From Sneathia vaginalis (GTDB taxonomy: Bacteria > Fusobacteriota > Fusobacteriia > Fusobacteriales > Leptotrichiaceae), in assembly GCF_000973085.1 (NCBI RefSeq), contig NZ_CP011280.1, positions 584,642 through 648,641 on the forward strand: a stretch of DNA of 64,000 bases, given 5' to 3'. Under the pieces are notes generated by a model that searched no databases, was not told the origin of the DNA, and was given only the letters and a program-made list of their open reading frames with translations. This document shows positions 49,688 through 58,304 of the stretch, piece after piece. The translations under genes were made by a program, and so were the position numbers. How positions within the stretch are numbered: position 1 is the stretch's first letter; each line of letters begins with the position of its first letter.

Positions 49688-51397
49688 ATGTTTTTGGGTA
49701 CTTTTTATAAGTTAATTGAGTTTTGTTTAAAAATAAATTTTAAAAATTTTTCAAAATTATTAATATTAGTTATAATAAAAATTTTATTATTTTTTGCAAC
49801 TGTATTTTTGCTGAAACAAATGATAAATTTACTTGTTGAAAAACAAGTGAATATAGTTTTTTATTATCTGTTTTACTATATTATTACATTTTTATTTTCT
49901 AAATGTATCGTTGTTTATTATGATTATATCCAACAAATATTTAAATTAGAATTGGAATATAAGATAAATAGTATATTTATAGATAAGTGTAAAAATATGT
50001 CGATGATTGACTTTGAGAATACAGAAACTTATAATAGTATCCAAAAAACACTACGTGATATTAATGTTCCATATGCAATGATTTTAAACATTTTAGATGT
50101 TATTACCAATATATCAATGTTAATTGGGAGTATAATTATTTTAGCAAAATGGAAGTTATATACAGTAATTTATTTAGTTATTGTTCCGATATGTTGTGTT
50201 TATCTAGTTTTTATCATTGGTAAAAAAGAATATGAAATGTCAAAAATTAGGATTATAAATGTTCGCAAATCTAATTATTATAGGTTTTTATTGACAGATA
50301 TAAATTCATATAAAGAAAATAAAATATTTAGATTAGGAGTTTTTTTTACTAAGAATTTTATTGCAAATATAGATAAAATTAATATTAAAGATAAATTGAT
50401 ATTTAAATATCTATTTATTAATGGAATAATTTTTCAGATTTTAGAAACAATAATGTTATTTTTTACTGTTTACATAGTTTTGAAAGATATTATTAATTCT
50501 TTTATAACAATTGGTACAGGATATCTATATTTAAATTGTATTTTAAATGTTGTTAATTCTAGTGAAAAAATATCAAAAAACATTTCAAATTTATTAAATA
50601 AAAAACTATATTTAGATGAACTTTTTGAATTTATATATAAAAAAGACCCGAATATTAATAATAAAAAATATATTAAGATAAAGAAAATTGAAACTATTGA
50701 ATTTAAAAATGTATGGTTTAAATATAGAGAGAATTTAGAATATGCAATAAAAAATATAAATTTAAAGATAAATGCAAATGATAAAATAATAATAATTGGT
50801 GAAAACGGATCAGGTAAAAGTACATTTATAAAATTATTGTGTGGATTTTATGATAATTATGAAGGTGAAATATTAATAAATGGAATTTCTATGAAAGAAA
50901 TTGAAAAAGAGTCTTTGTATAATAATTTAAGTGTTTTATTTCAAGATTATATGAGGTATGAATTTAATGTTGAAGATAATATATGTATAAGTGATTTGAA
51001 TGAAAAAGATAAAATTATTAATTTTATAAAAAAACTCAATCAACAAAATATTCTTAAATTTTTAGATTATAAAGGTAATATTAAATTAGGTCATAAATTT
51101 GATGATGGTTATGAAATTTCTAATGGTGAATGGCAACAGATTGCATTTTCTAGAGCAATATTTAAGCGTCATAGTTGCTTAATATTAGATGAGCCTACAA
51201 CTTCAACAGATATTGATATTGAAAATAATATATTTAATATAATTAATGATATCCAAAATAATATTGTTATTTTAATTACACATAAATTATATCTTTTAAA
51301 TAATAGTTATAAATGGATTGTATTTTCTAATGGAAAAATACTTAAAAAAAATGAAATAAAAAAAATGTTAAAATATAAAGAATATTATGGTAAATAG
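49688..51397 (+). CDS. ABC exporter (transmembrane and ATPase domains) of the peptide cluster
   Basis: 569 residues. An exporter-type membrane domain of about six helices (about 15-300) is followed by an ATPase domain with Walker A IGENGSGKSTFIKLLCG, Q-loop SVLFQDYMRYE, signature ISNGEWQQIAFSRAIFKRHS and Walker B LILDEPTTSTD. There is no N-terminal C39 peptidase, so it would export the peptide without cleaving a leader. ATG 49688 is 14 bp after the precursor stop; GTG 49682 is less likely. Transport of the modified peptide is an inference from position. Confidence 0.85.
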   Translation: MFLGTFYKLIEFCLKINFKNFSKLLILVIIKILLFFATVFLLKQMINLLVEKQVNIVFYYLFYYIITFLFSKCIVVYYDYIQQIFKLELEYKINSIFIDKCKNMSMIDFENTETYNSIQKTLRDINVPYAMILNILDVITNISMLIGSIIILAKWKLYTVIYLVIVPICCVYLVFIIGKKEYEMSKIRIINVRKSNYYRFLLTDINSYKENKIFRLGVFFTKNFIANIDKINIKDKLIFKYLFINGIIFQILETIMLFFTVYIVLKDIINSFITIGTGYLYLNCILNVVNSSEKISKNISNLLNKKLYLDELFEFIYKKDPNINNKKYIKIKKIETIEFKNVWFKYRENLEYAIKNINLKINANDKIIIIGENGSGKSTFIKLLCGFYDNYEGEILINGISMKEIEKESLYNNLSVLFQDYMRYEFNVEDNICISDLNEKDKIINFIKKLNQQNILKFLDYKGNIKLGHKFDDGYEISNGEWQQIAFSRAIFKRHSCLILDEPTTSTDIDIENNIFNIINDIQNNIVILITHKLYLLNNSYKWIVFSNGKILKKNEIKKMLKYKEYYGK

Positions 51398-51421
51398 ATA
51401 GAAAATTAAGGAATGATATGT

Positions 51422-52288
51422 ATGATTATAAAAATAGAGAAATTATCAAAAAAATATAAATTAAATAAAAATTTTTCTATAAAAGATATAAATACACAAA
51501 TTTGTAATGGGGTATATGGACTTATAGGTGAAAATGGTTCTGGTAAAAGTACGTTTCTAAAGACGATTGCCACAATTTTACCCATACAAAGTGGAAATAT
51601 AAGTGTTGATGGTGAAGATGTATCTAAAAATATATTAGAATTTCGAAAGAAAATAGGATATTTACCACAAGATTTTGAATTTTTTGAGAGCCTGACATGT
51701 TATGAAATGCTTGAGTATATATCAACATTAAAACAAAATAAGGTTATAGAGGAAGAAATTGATAATTTATTAAGAGAATTTAATCTTTTAGATAAAAAAT
51801 ATTGCAAAATAAAAACCTTATCTGGTGGTATGAAACAAAGATTAGCTATATTACAAACAATTTTAGGGGGTTCTAAAATAATAATATTAGATGAGCCTAC
51901 AAATGGACTTGATCCCATAGAAAGATTAAGATTTAGAAATATTATAACTTCCTTGTCAAAAGATAGAATAATTATTATATCTTCTCATATAATTTCTGAT
52001 ATAGCTATACTATGTGAGAATATAGGTATAATGAAAAAAGGGGAACTTGTATATACAGGATCTGTTGATAATTTAATAGAAAAAATGCAGAATAAGATAT
52101 ATATTAAAGAAATAAAACAATATGAAAAAATAGAAGAATATAAGAATTTAATCTCGATATTAAGAAAAAAGAATTCTTATGAAATAAGAGTGTATTCTAA
52201 GAATGAAAATACAGGTTTTATTAAAGCCGAACCAACTCTTGAAGATGCCTATTTTTATATTATGAATTTAGGTGGTCAGCTTGAATAA
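51422..52288 (+). CDS. ABC transporter ATP-binding protein of the peptide cluster
   Basis: 288-residue ATPase with Walker A YGLIGENGSGKSTFLKTIAT, Q-loop IGYLPQDFEFFESLTCYEML, signature LSGGMKQRLAILQTILGGSK, Walker B IIILDEPTNGLDP and H-loop ISSHIIS. The C-terminal 80 residues are the accessory domain common in ABC-2 ATPases for self-immunity. ATG 51422 is chosen because AAGGA lies 9 nt upstream; ATG 51413 directly abuts it. The membrane partners are probably the next two genes. Immunity or export is likely. Confidence 0.88.
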   Translation: MIIKIEKLSKKYKLNKNFSIKDINTQICNGVYGLIGENGSGKSTFLKTIATILPIQSGNISVDGEDVSKNILEFRKKIGYLPQDFEFFESLTCYEMLEYISTLKQNKVIEEEIDNLLREFNLLDKKYCKIKTLSGGMKQRLAILQTILGGSKIIILDEPTNGLDPIERLRFRNIITSLSKDRIIIISSHIISDIAILCENIGIMKKGELVYTGSVDNLIEKMQNKIYIKEIKQYEKIEEYKNLISILRKKNSYEIRVYSKNENTGFIKAEPTLEDAYFYIMNLGGQLE

Positions 52289-53669
52289 TACGTATTTTAA
52301 GCTAGTAAAGATATTTGTTAATGAGGGATATAAAAATATAAAAAATTATGTAATATTCCATACAATACTAATTTTATTTCTACTATTTTTACAATTTTTT
52401 GATATTCATGATGTTAAAACTCAAATGTTTGCTAATTTATTTGCAGTTATTTTTATAATGATTAATTCATATTATTCATGTAAGATATTTTTTAGTGATA
52501 AGAGAAGTTGGTTAGTTTTATTTTCAAAATCAAAAGAAGTTATAATATTGTGTTTTTTAATAAATATACCTTATTTTTTATTTATAAATTTACAATTAGT
52601 TATGTTAGGTGCTAAAGCCTATATTGCTATAATGTATGGCTTGTTTCAATATTTATTTTCGATTTCATTTGGAATATTTTTAGGGGTGTATTTTAATATA
52701 ATTCCTATATTTATACTGGCGATCATTAATTTTATATTTTTTAATGTATATAATGCAACATCGTATAATAATGTATTATCTGTAAATACATTTTTGTATA
52801 ATCTTGATGTTCTGAATTATTCAAGTATTTTATCAATTTTATGTATTAGCATATTTAGTTTTTTATGTATAACATTCTATTTTTTTAAGGAGAAAAAATT
52901 TCTATATTTATTACTTATTCCTGTTTTTATCAATGTATTTTCCATAGGCTATGAATACTTAAGTTATATGAAAGTAAAAAAGGAAAGTTATAAAAGCTTT
53001 AATATAGATGGATATATGTGCTATTATAAAGGATTAAAAGAGAAAGATGCTAAGCTATTGGGTGAAATATTAGTATATTCTTTAGAAGAATATGACAAAA
53101 TACTAGATGTTAGTGAAAAAAGAAAAATATATATAGAAAAAGCATATTTAAACGATGTATTATGGATAAGTAAGAGTAAACCAAAATCTTTTTTATCAGA
53201 TAAAGATAAAGTTACTATAAATGTTTTATCTGATGCAATGATTAATTTTAATAATATAGATATTTTTTCAAAAAATTATGTAGAGGATGTTATAGATGTA
53301 GATAATTATATAAATGTACCTAAAAATAGATATCAAAGACATTTATTACAAGGTATATCAAGTGCAATTGGTAGAAATGTTGGTACTAGATTGAAATATA
53401 ATAAACTAAAAAACTATTATGATTATTATTTGAATTTTTTCTATAATACAAAATATAGACCTAATAGGTTTAATTATGTATATAATGTTGCTGGATATAT
53501 TTATATAAAAAATCCTGATGAATTTAAGAGACTATATTTAGAGAGTTATAAAATAAATAATGATAAAGAATTTATAGAATTATTGAAAAATAAATTTAAT
53601 AATTTATACTACGATAAAGATGTTAATTATATTATAACTGAAGCATTTAGAGGTAAAAAACATGAATAG
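52281..53669 (+). CDS. Polytopic membrane protein with large C-terminal domain (ABC-2 permease-like)
   Basis: 462 residues. About six or seven hydrophobic helices occupy the first 225 residues (VIFHTILILFLLFLQFF, FLINIPYFLFINLQLVML, IPIFILAIINFIFFNVY, FLYLLLIPVFINVFSIGY). A soluble, Tyr/Asn/Lys-rich domain follows (about 230-462) with no HExxH or other protease motif that I can see. TTG 52281 is preferred since AGGTGG is 6 nt upstream; GTG 52272 is inside that site. It overlaps the ATPase gene and the next gene by 8 bp each. Likely the permease partner of the ATPase. Confidence 0.7.
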   Translation: MNNTYFKLVKIFVNEGYKNIKNYVIFHTILILFLLFLQFFDIHDVKTQMFANLFAVIFIMINSYYSCKIFFSDKRSWLVLFSKSKEVIILCFLINIPYFLFINLQLVMLGAKAYIAIMYGLFQYLFSISFGIFLGVYFNIIPIFILAIINFIFFNVYNATSYNNVLSVNTFLYNLDVLNYSSILSILCISIFSFLCITFYFFKEKKFLYLLLIPVFINVFSIGYEYLSYMKVKKESYKSFNIDGYMCYYKGLKEKDAKLLGEILVYSLEEYDKILDVSEKRKIYIEKAYLNDVLWISKSKPKSFLSDKDKVTINVLSDAMINFNNIDIFSKNYVEDVIDVDNYINVPKNRYQRHLLQGISSAIGRNVGTRLKYNKLKNYYDYYLNFFYNTKYRPNRFNYVYNVAGYIYIKNPDEFKRLYLESYKINNDKEFIELLKNKFNNLYYDKDVNYIITEAFRGKKHE

Positions 53670-54285
53670 AGTAAAAAATATATTATACTATATATTGGTT
53701 TATATTGTGTTTGGTATAATAGATACAAAGTTTCATTTTATTTTGACAACAGAGTATATGTTTTCATATAGATTTATTACACATCAAATAATAATATTAT
53801 TTACTATACCATATATTGTTAATAAGTATATAAATGAAAAAAATATTAGAATTATTAGCAATTATTTAAAGTTGTATATAAAAGATTTAGAAAAATATAT
53901 AGGCAGAATATTGTTTGATGTAGTTTTTACAAATATATTTTTTTTCTTGATAGGACAAGTGGTATTTTTTATAATAAATAGAAATATTAATATACATTAT
54001 GCGTTATTTATGATTATTGAAATATTGGTATCTATAATAATAATTTTTTCTATGTCTTTATATTTTAATAAAAATATTATAGTTTATGGAATTTATTACA
54101 TTTTGTTAATATCAGGTTTAGTTGTTAATAAATGTTGGGTATCATTAGTATTGACCATAAAATTATTAGATGATAATATACTTTATTTATATTTAAGTAG
54201 AATTATAATTCTAGTATTATTTAGTTCAATGTATATTTTAATAAAGAATAGATTTATAAGAGATATAGAAGGAGATGAATTATGA
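53662..54285 (+). CDS. Polytopic membrane protein of the peptide cluster
   Basis: 207 residues, almost entirely hydrophobic, with about six helices (ILYYILVYIVFGIID, THQIIILFTIPYIV, FFFLIGQVVFFII, FMIIEILVSIIIIFSMSLYF, YGIYYILLISGLVV, IIILVLFSSMYILI). No enzyme motif. It overlaps its neighbours by 8 and 4 bp. It could be a second permease subunit or an immunity protein of the peptide system. Confidence 0.7.
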   Translation: MNRVKNILYYILVYIVFGIIDTKFHFILTTEYMFSYRFITHQIIILFTIPYIVNKYINEKNIRIISNYLKLYIKDLEKYIGRILFDVVFTNIFFFLIGQVVFFIINRNINIHYALFMIIEILVSIIIIFSMSLYFNKNIIVYGIYYILLISGLVVNKCWVSLVLTIKLLDDNILYLYLSRIIILVLFSSMYILIKNRFIRDIEGDEL

Positions 54286-55643
54286 AATTAATGGACATTT
54301 ATCCTAAAAATGAGAAATATTATCCAAATGTTATAAAACAAATAAATGGAGAATTTTATTTATATAATTTAATAACAAATGGGATTTTTAAAATCAATAA
54401 AGAAGTTTCGAATATTATACATTATAATAAAAATATAAATATTGAAAAAGATAAAGATATAAAAACTTTTTTAGAAAATAATTATATATTAAGAAATAAA
54501 AAAAATGACGATAAATTAAATAGCATATATGATAAAAAGTTAAATAGTAAATTTAAATTTGAACCATCAGGTCTAACATTAATGGTTTCACAAGAATGTA
54601 ATTTAAGATGTAAGTATTGTTATGGAGAAGGAGGTGAATATAATAATAAAGGTAAAATGACCTTTGAAATAGCAAAAAAAGCAATAGATTATTTTGTGAA
54701 AGTTTCAAAAGTAGATAAAGTTGGAATATGTTTTTTTGGTGGAGAACCATTAACTAATTTTGTGTTGATTAAAGAAATTATTGATTATACAAAAAGTATA
54801 GAGAATTATATAAATAAAAAATTCCATTTTTCTATAACAACTAATGGGACACTATTAACAAATAAAATCAAAAAATTTTTATTAGATAATAATATATTTA
54901 TAACCATAAGTTTAGATGGTACAAAAGAAGTTACAGATAGTAATAGATATTATATATCAAAAAAAGGTGTTTATGATGTAATAAAATCAAATATTAATAA
55001 ATTAGATAAAAAAGTAGTGGTAAGAGCGACAATAGCACCTCCAAATTATGATATGAAAAAAAGTATAAATCATTTAGTTAAAGATTTGAAATTGAATTCA
55101 GTAGCATGGGCAGTTGCAGATAATTTATTAACAGAAGAGGATTTTTATAAAATATCAGAAAGTTATAATAAATTATTAGATGAGTTATGGAATACAATAA
55201 AATTAAAAAAATATAATGAAGTAAAGAAATACAGTATGTTTATGAATAATTTGAGGAAATTCTCTAAAGATGGTATACGTATAAAAGGTTGTGGAGCTGC
55301 TAATAATATGATAGCTATAGATATTAATGGTGATGTGTATCCTTGTCATAGGTTTGTAGGATTAAAAAGATATGTTTTAACTAATGTAGATTCAAATACA
55401 AAGTTTAATGAGAAAATATTTAGTAAAATGGATTTAAAAAATTTTGATAAATGTAAATATTGTATAGCTAGGAACATATGTGGTGGTGCATGCATAAATG
55501 AAAATGTATATGCTAATTTGAGTATAAATAAACCATCTGAAAAACATTGTAATTTTACTAAGAAAATGGTAGAGAAATTATTTGAGATTTACATATCTTT
55601 AACTGAAGAAGATAAACTAAATTTATTTGGTGATTTAAAATAG
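54282..55643 (+). CDS. Radical SAM/SPASM peptide-modifying enzyme
   Basis: 453 residues. The radical SAM cluster motif is C106-NLR-C110-KY-C113 in LTLMVSQECNLRCKYCYGEG, followed by ICFFGGEPL (GGEP SAM site), SITTNGTLLT and ITISLDGTKEVTD. The SPASM region near the end supplies more Cys for auxiliary Fe-S clusters: IKGCGAANNMIAIDINGDVY, PCHRFVG, DKCKYCIARNICGGACINEN and EKHCNF. The first 95 residues could hold a peptide-recognition domain. Such enzymes make thioether crosslinks between Cys and other residues. Here the C-x3-D precursor at 49506 is the likely substrate. It overlaps the membrane protein gene by 4 bp. Confidence 0.92.
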   Translation: MKLMDIYPKNEKYYPNVIKQINGEFYLYNLITNGIFKINKEVSNIIHYNKNINIEKDKDIKTFLENNYILRNKKNDDKLNSIYDKKLNSKFKFEPSGLTLMVSQECNLRCKYCYGEGGEYNNKGKMTFEIAKKAIDYFVKVSKVDKVGICFFGGEPLTNFVLIKEIIDYTKSIENYINKKFHFSITTNGTLLTNKIKKFLLDNNIFITISLDGTKEVTDSNRYYISKKGVYDVIKSNINKLDKKVVVRATIAPPNYDMKKSINHLVKDLKLNSVAWAVADNLLTEEDFYKISESYNKLLDELWNTIKLKKYNEVKKYSMFMNNLRKFSKDGIRIKGCGAANNMIAIDINGDVYPCHRFVGLKRYVLTNVDSNTKFNEKIFSKMDLKNFDKCKYCIARNICGGACINENVYANLSINKPSEKHCNFTKKMVEKLFEIYISLTEEDKLNLFGDLK

Positions 55644-55694
55644 GGTATTAATATATACTAAATGAAAAATTAATTAGAAAAATAATAAAAAATA

Positions 55695-55703
55695 TGCTAA
55701 AAT
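55695..55703 (+). promoter_or_regulatory. Extended -10 promoter
   Basis: TGCTAAAAT (55695-55703), in front of the secreted protein gene. It suggests that gene is separate from the peptide cluster. Confidence 0.55.
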
Positions 55704-55720
55704 ATGTTGAGGTGATAGAT

Positions 55721-56089
55721 ATGAAAAAGTTAATTGTGCTATTATCAACTTTAATTACAATTCTATCTTTTTCGTTTGTTAATGGGACTTATTCTGCTAA
55801 GAAAAGTAACGGTTCATCAACTTCAGAAATGACAATCATATGTAGAAATGGTAAGATAATGTCTGTATCATTTGATGAAAAGATGGCAAATGGAAATAGT
55901 TTAAAATTAAGTGACAACTTCTTTGCCAGTCAAACATTGAACTTATCACAAAGTATAAGAGAACGTAACACTATTGATGGTGTTAAAATTGATTTAGGTA
56001 ATAATAATTATTCATCAGATTTTAAAGAATTATTTAGATTTTTAGAAGATAAAGCAAAAAAAGGTGAAGTAGGTTCATTTAGATTGTAG
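55721..56089 (+). CDS. Small secreted protein, FMN-binding / membrane-immunogen-like
   Basis: 122 residues with a signal peptide (KKLIVLLSTLITILSFSFVN). The mature part starts GTYSAKK and includes EMTIICRNGKIMSVSFDEKM, resembling the repeat of the FMN-binding / major membrane immunogen group. The conserved Thr that carries covalent FMN in that family is not obvious, so cofactor binding is doubtful. ATG 55721 follows GAGGTGATAG; the longer frame from 55694 starts in the promoter. A terminator follows. Confidence 0.7.
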   Translation: MKKLIVLLSTLITILSFSFVNGTYSAKKSNGSSTSEMTIICRNGKIMSVSFDEKMANGNSLKLSDNFFASQTLNLSQSIRERNTIDGVKIDLGNNNYSSDFKELFRFLEDKAKKGEVGSFRL

Positions 56090-56097
56090 TTAAATAT

Positions 56098-56129
56098 GGC
56101 TTTTAGTTTTTGACTAAAAGCCTTTTTTT
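56098..56129 (+). terminator. Strong intrinsic terminator
   Basis: GGCTTTTAGT (56098-56107) pairs perfectly with ACTAAAAGCC (56113-56122), then eight T. Its right arm contains the -35 box of the next promoter. Confidence 0.9.
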
Positions 56130-56138
56130 TGCTATAAT
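56110..56138 (+). promoter_or_regulatory. Promoter of the pseudouridine synthase operon
   Basis: TTGACT (56110-56115) within the terminator hairpin, 17 bp, perfect TATAAT (56133-56138). The transcript would start only about 10 nt before the ATG at 56156, leaving AAGAGG as ribosome site. Confidence 0.8.
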
Positions 56139-56155
56139 TTTCTAAGAGGAACGGT

Positions 56156-56854
56156 ATGAGAATAGATAAATTTTTAGCAAATTCTGGTGTTGGTTCAAGA
56201 TCAGAAGTAAGAAAAATTATAAAACAGAAAAAAATATATGTTAATGATGTATTAGTTAAAGATACATCATTTAATGTAGATGAAAAAAATGATATAGTTC
56301 TTTTTGAAAATAGGGAGGTTACATATAAACCATACGTGTATATTATGTTAAATAAACCAAATGGTGTAGTAAGTGCAACATTTGATAAAAAATTAAAAAC
56401 AGTAATAGATATATTAAATGGTGATTACAAGACATATGAACTATTTCCTATTGGAAGATTAGATATAGATACTGTAGGGCTATTAATCTTAACAAATGAT
56501 GGCAAGTTAGCTCATAATTTATTAAGTCCTAAGAAACATATAAAAAAGACATATTATGTTGAATATATGAATGAACTTAGTGATGAAGATAAGCTTAATT
56601 TGCAAAAGGGTGTAGATATTGGTGGATATATTACTAAAAGTGATGCAAAAATAGAGGTATTATCTAGTAATTCATGTTATCTTACAATATCTGAAGGTAA
56701 ATTTCATCAAATAAAGAAAATGTTTAATGCAGTTGGTAATAAGGTAACCTATTTAAAAAGGGTTAAAATGAATAATTTAGTTCTAGATGCAAATCTTAAT
56801 GAAGGTGAGTATAGAGAATTAAGTGACAGTGAATTAAAATTATTAAAGGAATAA
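56156..56854 (+). CDS. rsuA: 16S rRNA pseudouridine synthase, RsuA family
   Basis: 232 residues. The N-terminal S4 domain (MRIDKFLANSGVGSRSEVRK) binds RNA. The catalytic domain has YIMLNKPNGVVSATFDKK, the catalytic Asp motif PIGRLDIDTVGLLILTNDG, LAHNLLSPKKHIKKTYYVEY and EGKFHQIKKMFNAVG. The family makes one pseudouridine in 16S or 23S rRNA; the length and the SATFDKK segment suit RsuA better than RluB, but this is not certain. It starts an operon that seems to run towards dnaX. Confidence 0.88.
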   Translation: MRIDKFLANSGVGSRSEVRKIIKQKKIYVNDVLVKDTSFNVDEKNDIVLFENREVTYKPYVYIMLNKPNGVVSATFDKKLKTVIDILNGDYKTYELFPIGRLDIDTVGLLILTNDGKLAHNLLSPKKHIKKTYYVEYMNELSDEDKLNLQKGVDIGGYITKSDAKIEVLSSNSCYLTISEGKFHQIKKMFNAVGNKVTYLKRVKMNNLVLDANLNEGEYRELSDSELKLLKE

Positions 56855-56856
56855 TT

Positions 56857-57624
56857 ATGGTATATATTGTTAATAAGAATGATGAGCATGAATTAATTTC
56901 TATGATACTAGACTATTTAAATATTGAATATACATATTGTGAAAAGACAACTGAAGAAGTATTAGATTTAATTGAATCCAAACAATATGAGGGTATTTTT
57001 TTAGATAATAATTACAAAGATTATTTAAAAAGTAATTTTAAAAAGACGTATTATAGACTGTATAAGTATATAAACTATATTTCTTTAGAAAATGGTGATG
57101 AAATTAATCCAAGAAATACAATATATGAAGGATTTAAAGAGTTTTTATTAGATGAAAAATTTGATATTTCACAAAAAACAATATTAATTCTTGGAAGTAC
57201 AAAACAAGCAATTTCAATATACAATGCTCTAAAGGATATATCAGATCCTGTTGTATATATTGCAACTATTACTGATGAATTAGATATAAAGTTAAGACCT
57301 GGGGATAGAAAAATACGTAAGATTGAAATTGTCAATCTATTAAAAGCAGACTACATTATTAATGCAACAGAGATGGGTAATGTAAAGGCAATTAATACGT
57401 GTATGTTAGAGGGTGTGAACTTAATACCAACTAATTATGCTTTTGATTTAATTACTTATCCTTTTAAAACAAGCTTATTAAGAAAATATGAATTAAAAGG
57501 TGCAAAAGTTTATTCAGGCCTTATACTCCTAATTTATAGGGTGTTAAAGAGTATAAATTGTGATGATTATTCACAAGTAAGTAAGATATATGACTATATA
57601 TTAGAAAAGGAGAAATGTAGATGA
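56857..57624 (+). CDS. Divergent shikimate dehydrogenase-like protein
   Basis: 255 residues. The C-terminal half looks like the NAD(P)-binding half of AroE: KTILILGSTKQAISIYNALK, ADYIINATEMGN, and the final GAKVYSGLILLIYRVLKS. The N-terminal half does not show the family's shikimate-binding SxS and NVTxPxK motifs. The nucleotide loop GSTKQA departs from GAGGAA. So it is either a strongly altered dehydrogenase or a relative with another substrate. It is 2 bp from rsuA and overlaps the next gene by 4 bp. Confidence 0.6.
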   Translation: MVYIVNKNDEHELISMILDYLNIEYTYCEKTTEEVLDLIESKQYEGIFLDNNYKDYLKSNFKKTYYRLYKYINYISLENGDEINPRNTIYEGFKEFLLDEKFDISQKTILILGSTKQAISIYNALKDISDPVVYIATITDELDIKLRPGDRKIRKIEIVNLLKADYIINATEMGNVKAINTCMLEGVNLIPTNYAFDLITYPFKTSLLRKYELKGAKVYSGLILLIYRVLKSINCDDYSQVSKIYDYILEKEKCR

Positions 57625-58304
57625 ATCAATATGAAAATTTAGATAAAGCAGCTAAACTTTTGGGTGCAGATATGGATAAATATTACAGTGCAAAAGAAGC
57701 GTTTTTTAAAGATAAATATATGTGCATAGCAGATTATTTAGGATATGAAGATGATGGTGAAATACAAGAATTTGCACAATTCTGGTACTATTATCTAGCC
57801 GATAATACAAATTGTTTCTTTCACAATGTAGGAGCAAAAGGTTATGTTAAGGTTATTAAAAAATATTTAAATAATAATGAGGTAAAAATGAATTATGTAG
57901 ACTTTGATGATTATGGTGAAAAAGAAAGCTACTATTCAGAAACTTTATTCGATATTTTAGTAAGTGATGTAAGATACAATATGGTGGATAAGACTATGGA
58001 TATTTTTGGACTTAATGTTGGTTATGAATCAATGATATATTATGTCTTACCTAAAGAAACTTTAAAACAATTAAAAGCTATGGATGACTTTATTGTTTTT
58101 GATTGTCAAAAGTTAGAAGAAATTTATGGAGAAATATATAAATTAAAAACTGAAATAAAAGATGCACCAGATGTAAAAATAGGGGACTTTGTAGAAAAGA
58201 TACCAAATGAAGAAGATTCGTACAGTACCTTATTTGATAATAAGACAAGACAAAATTATACTATTGAAAGCATACCAACTGATAAAATGGAGCTTTATCT
58301 ATAA
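57621..58304 (+). CDS. Hypothetical acidic protein
   Basis: 227 residues, acidic, no signal or membrane helix. It contains YMCIADYLGYEDDGEIQEFA, QFWYYYLADNTNCFFHNVGA and DDFIVFDCQKLEEIYGEIYK. The Tyr/Asp pattern recalls small cytoplasmic DUF proteins but I cannot place it. It overlaps the AroE-like gene by 4 bp and the lipase gene by 1 bp, so it is clearly translated within this operon. Confidence 0.65.
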   Translation: MNQYENLDKAAKLLGADMDKYYSAKEAFFKDKYMCIADYLGYEDDGEIQEFAQFWYYYLADNTNCFFHNVGAKGYVKVIKKYLNNNEVKMNYVDFDDYGEKESYYSETLFDILVSDVRYNMVDKTMDIFGLNVGYESMIYYVLPKETLKQLKAMDDFIVFDCQKLEEIYGEIYKLKTEIKDAPDVKIGDFVEKIPNEEDSYSTLFDNKTRQNYTIESIPTDKMELYL

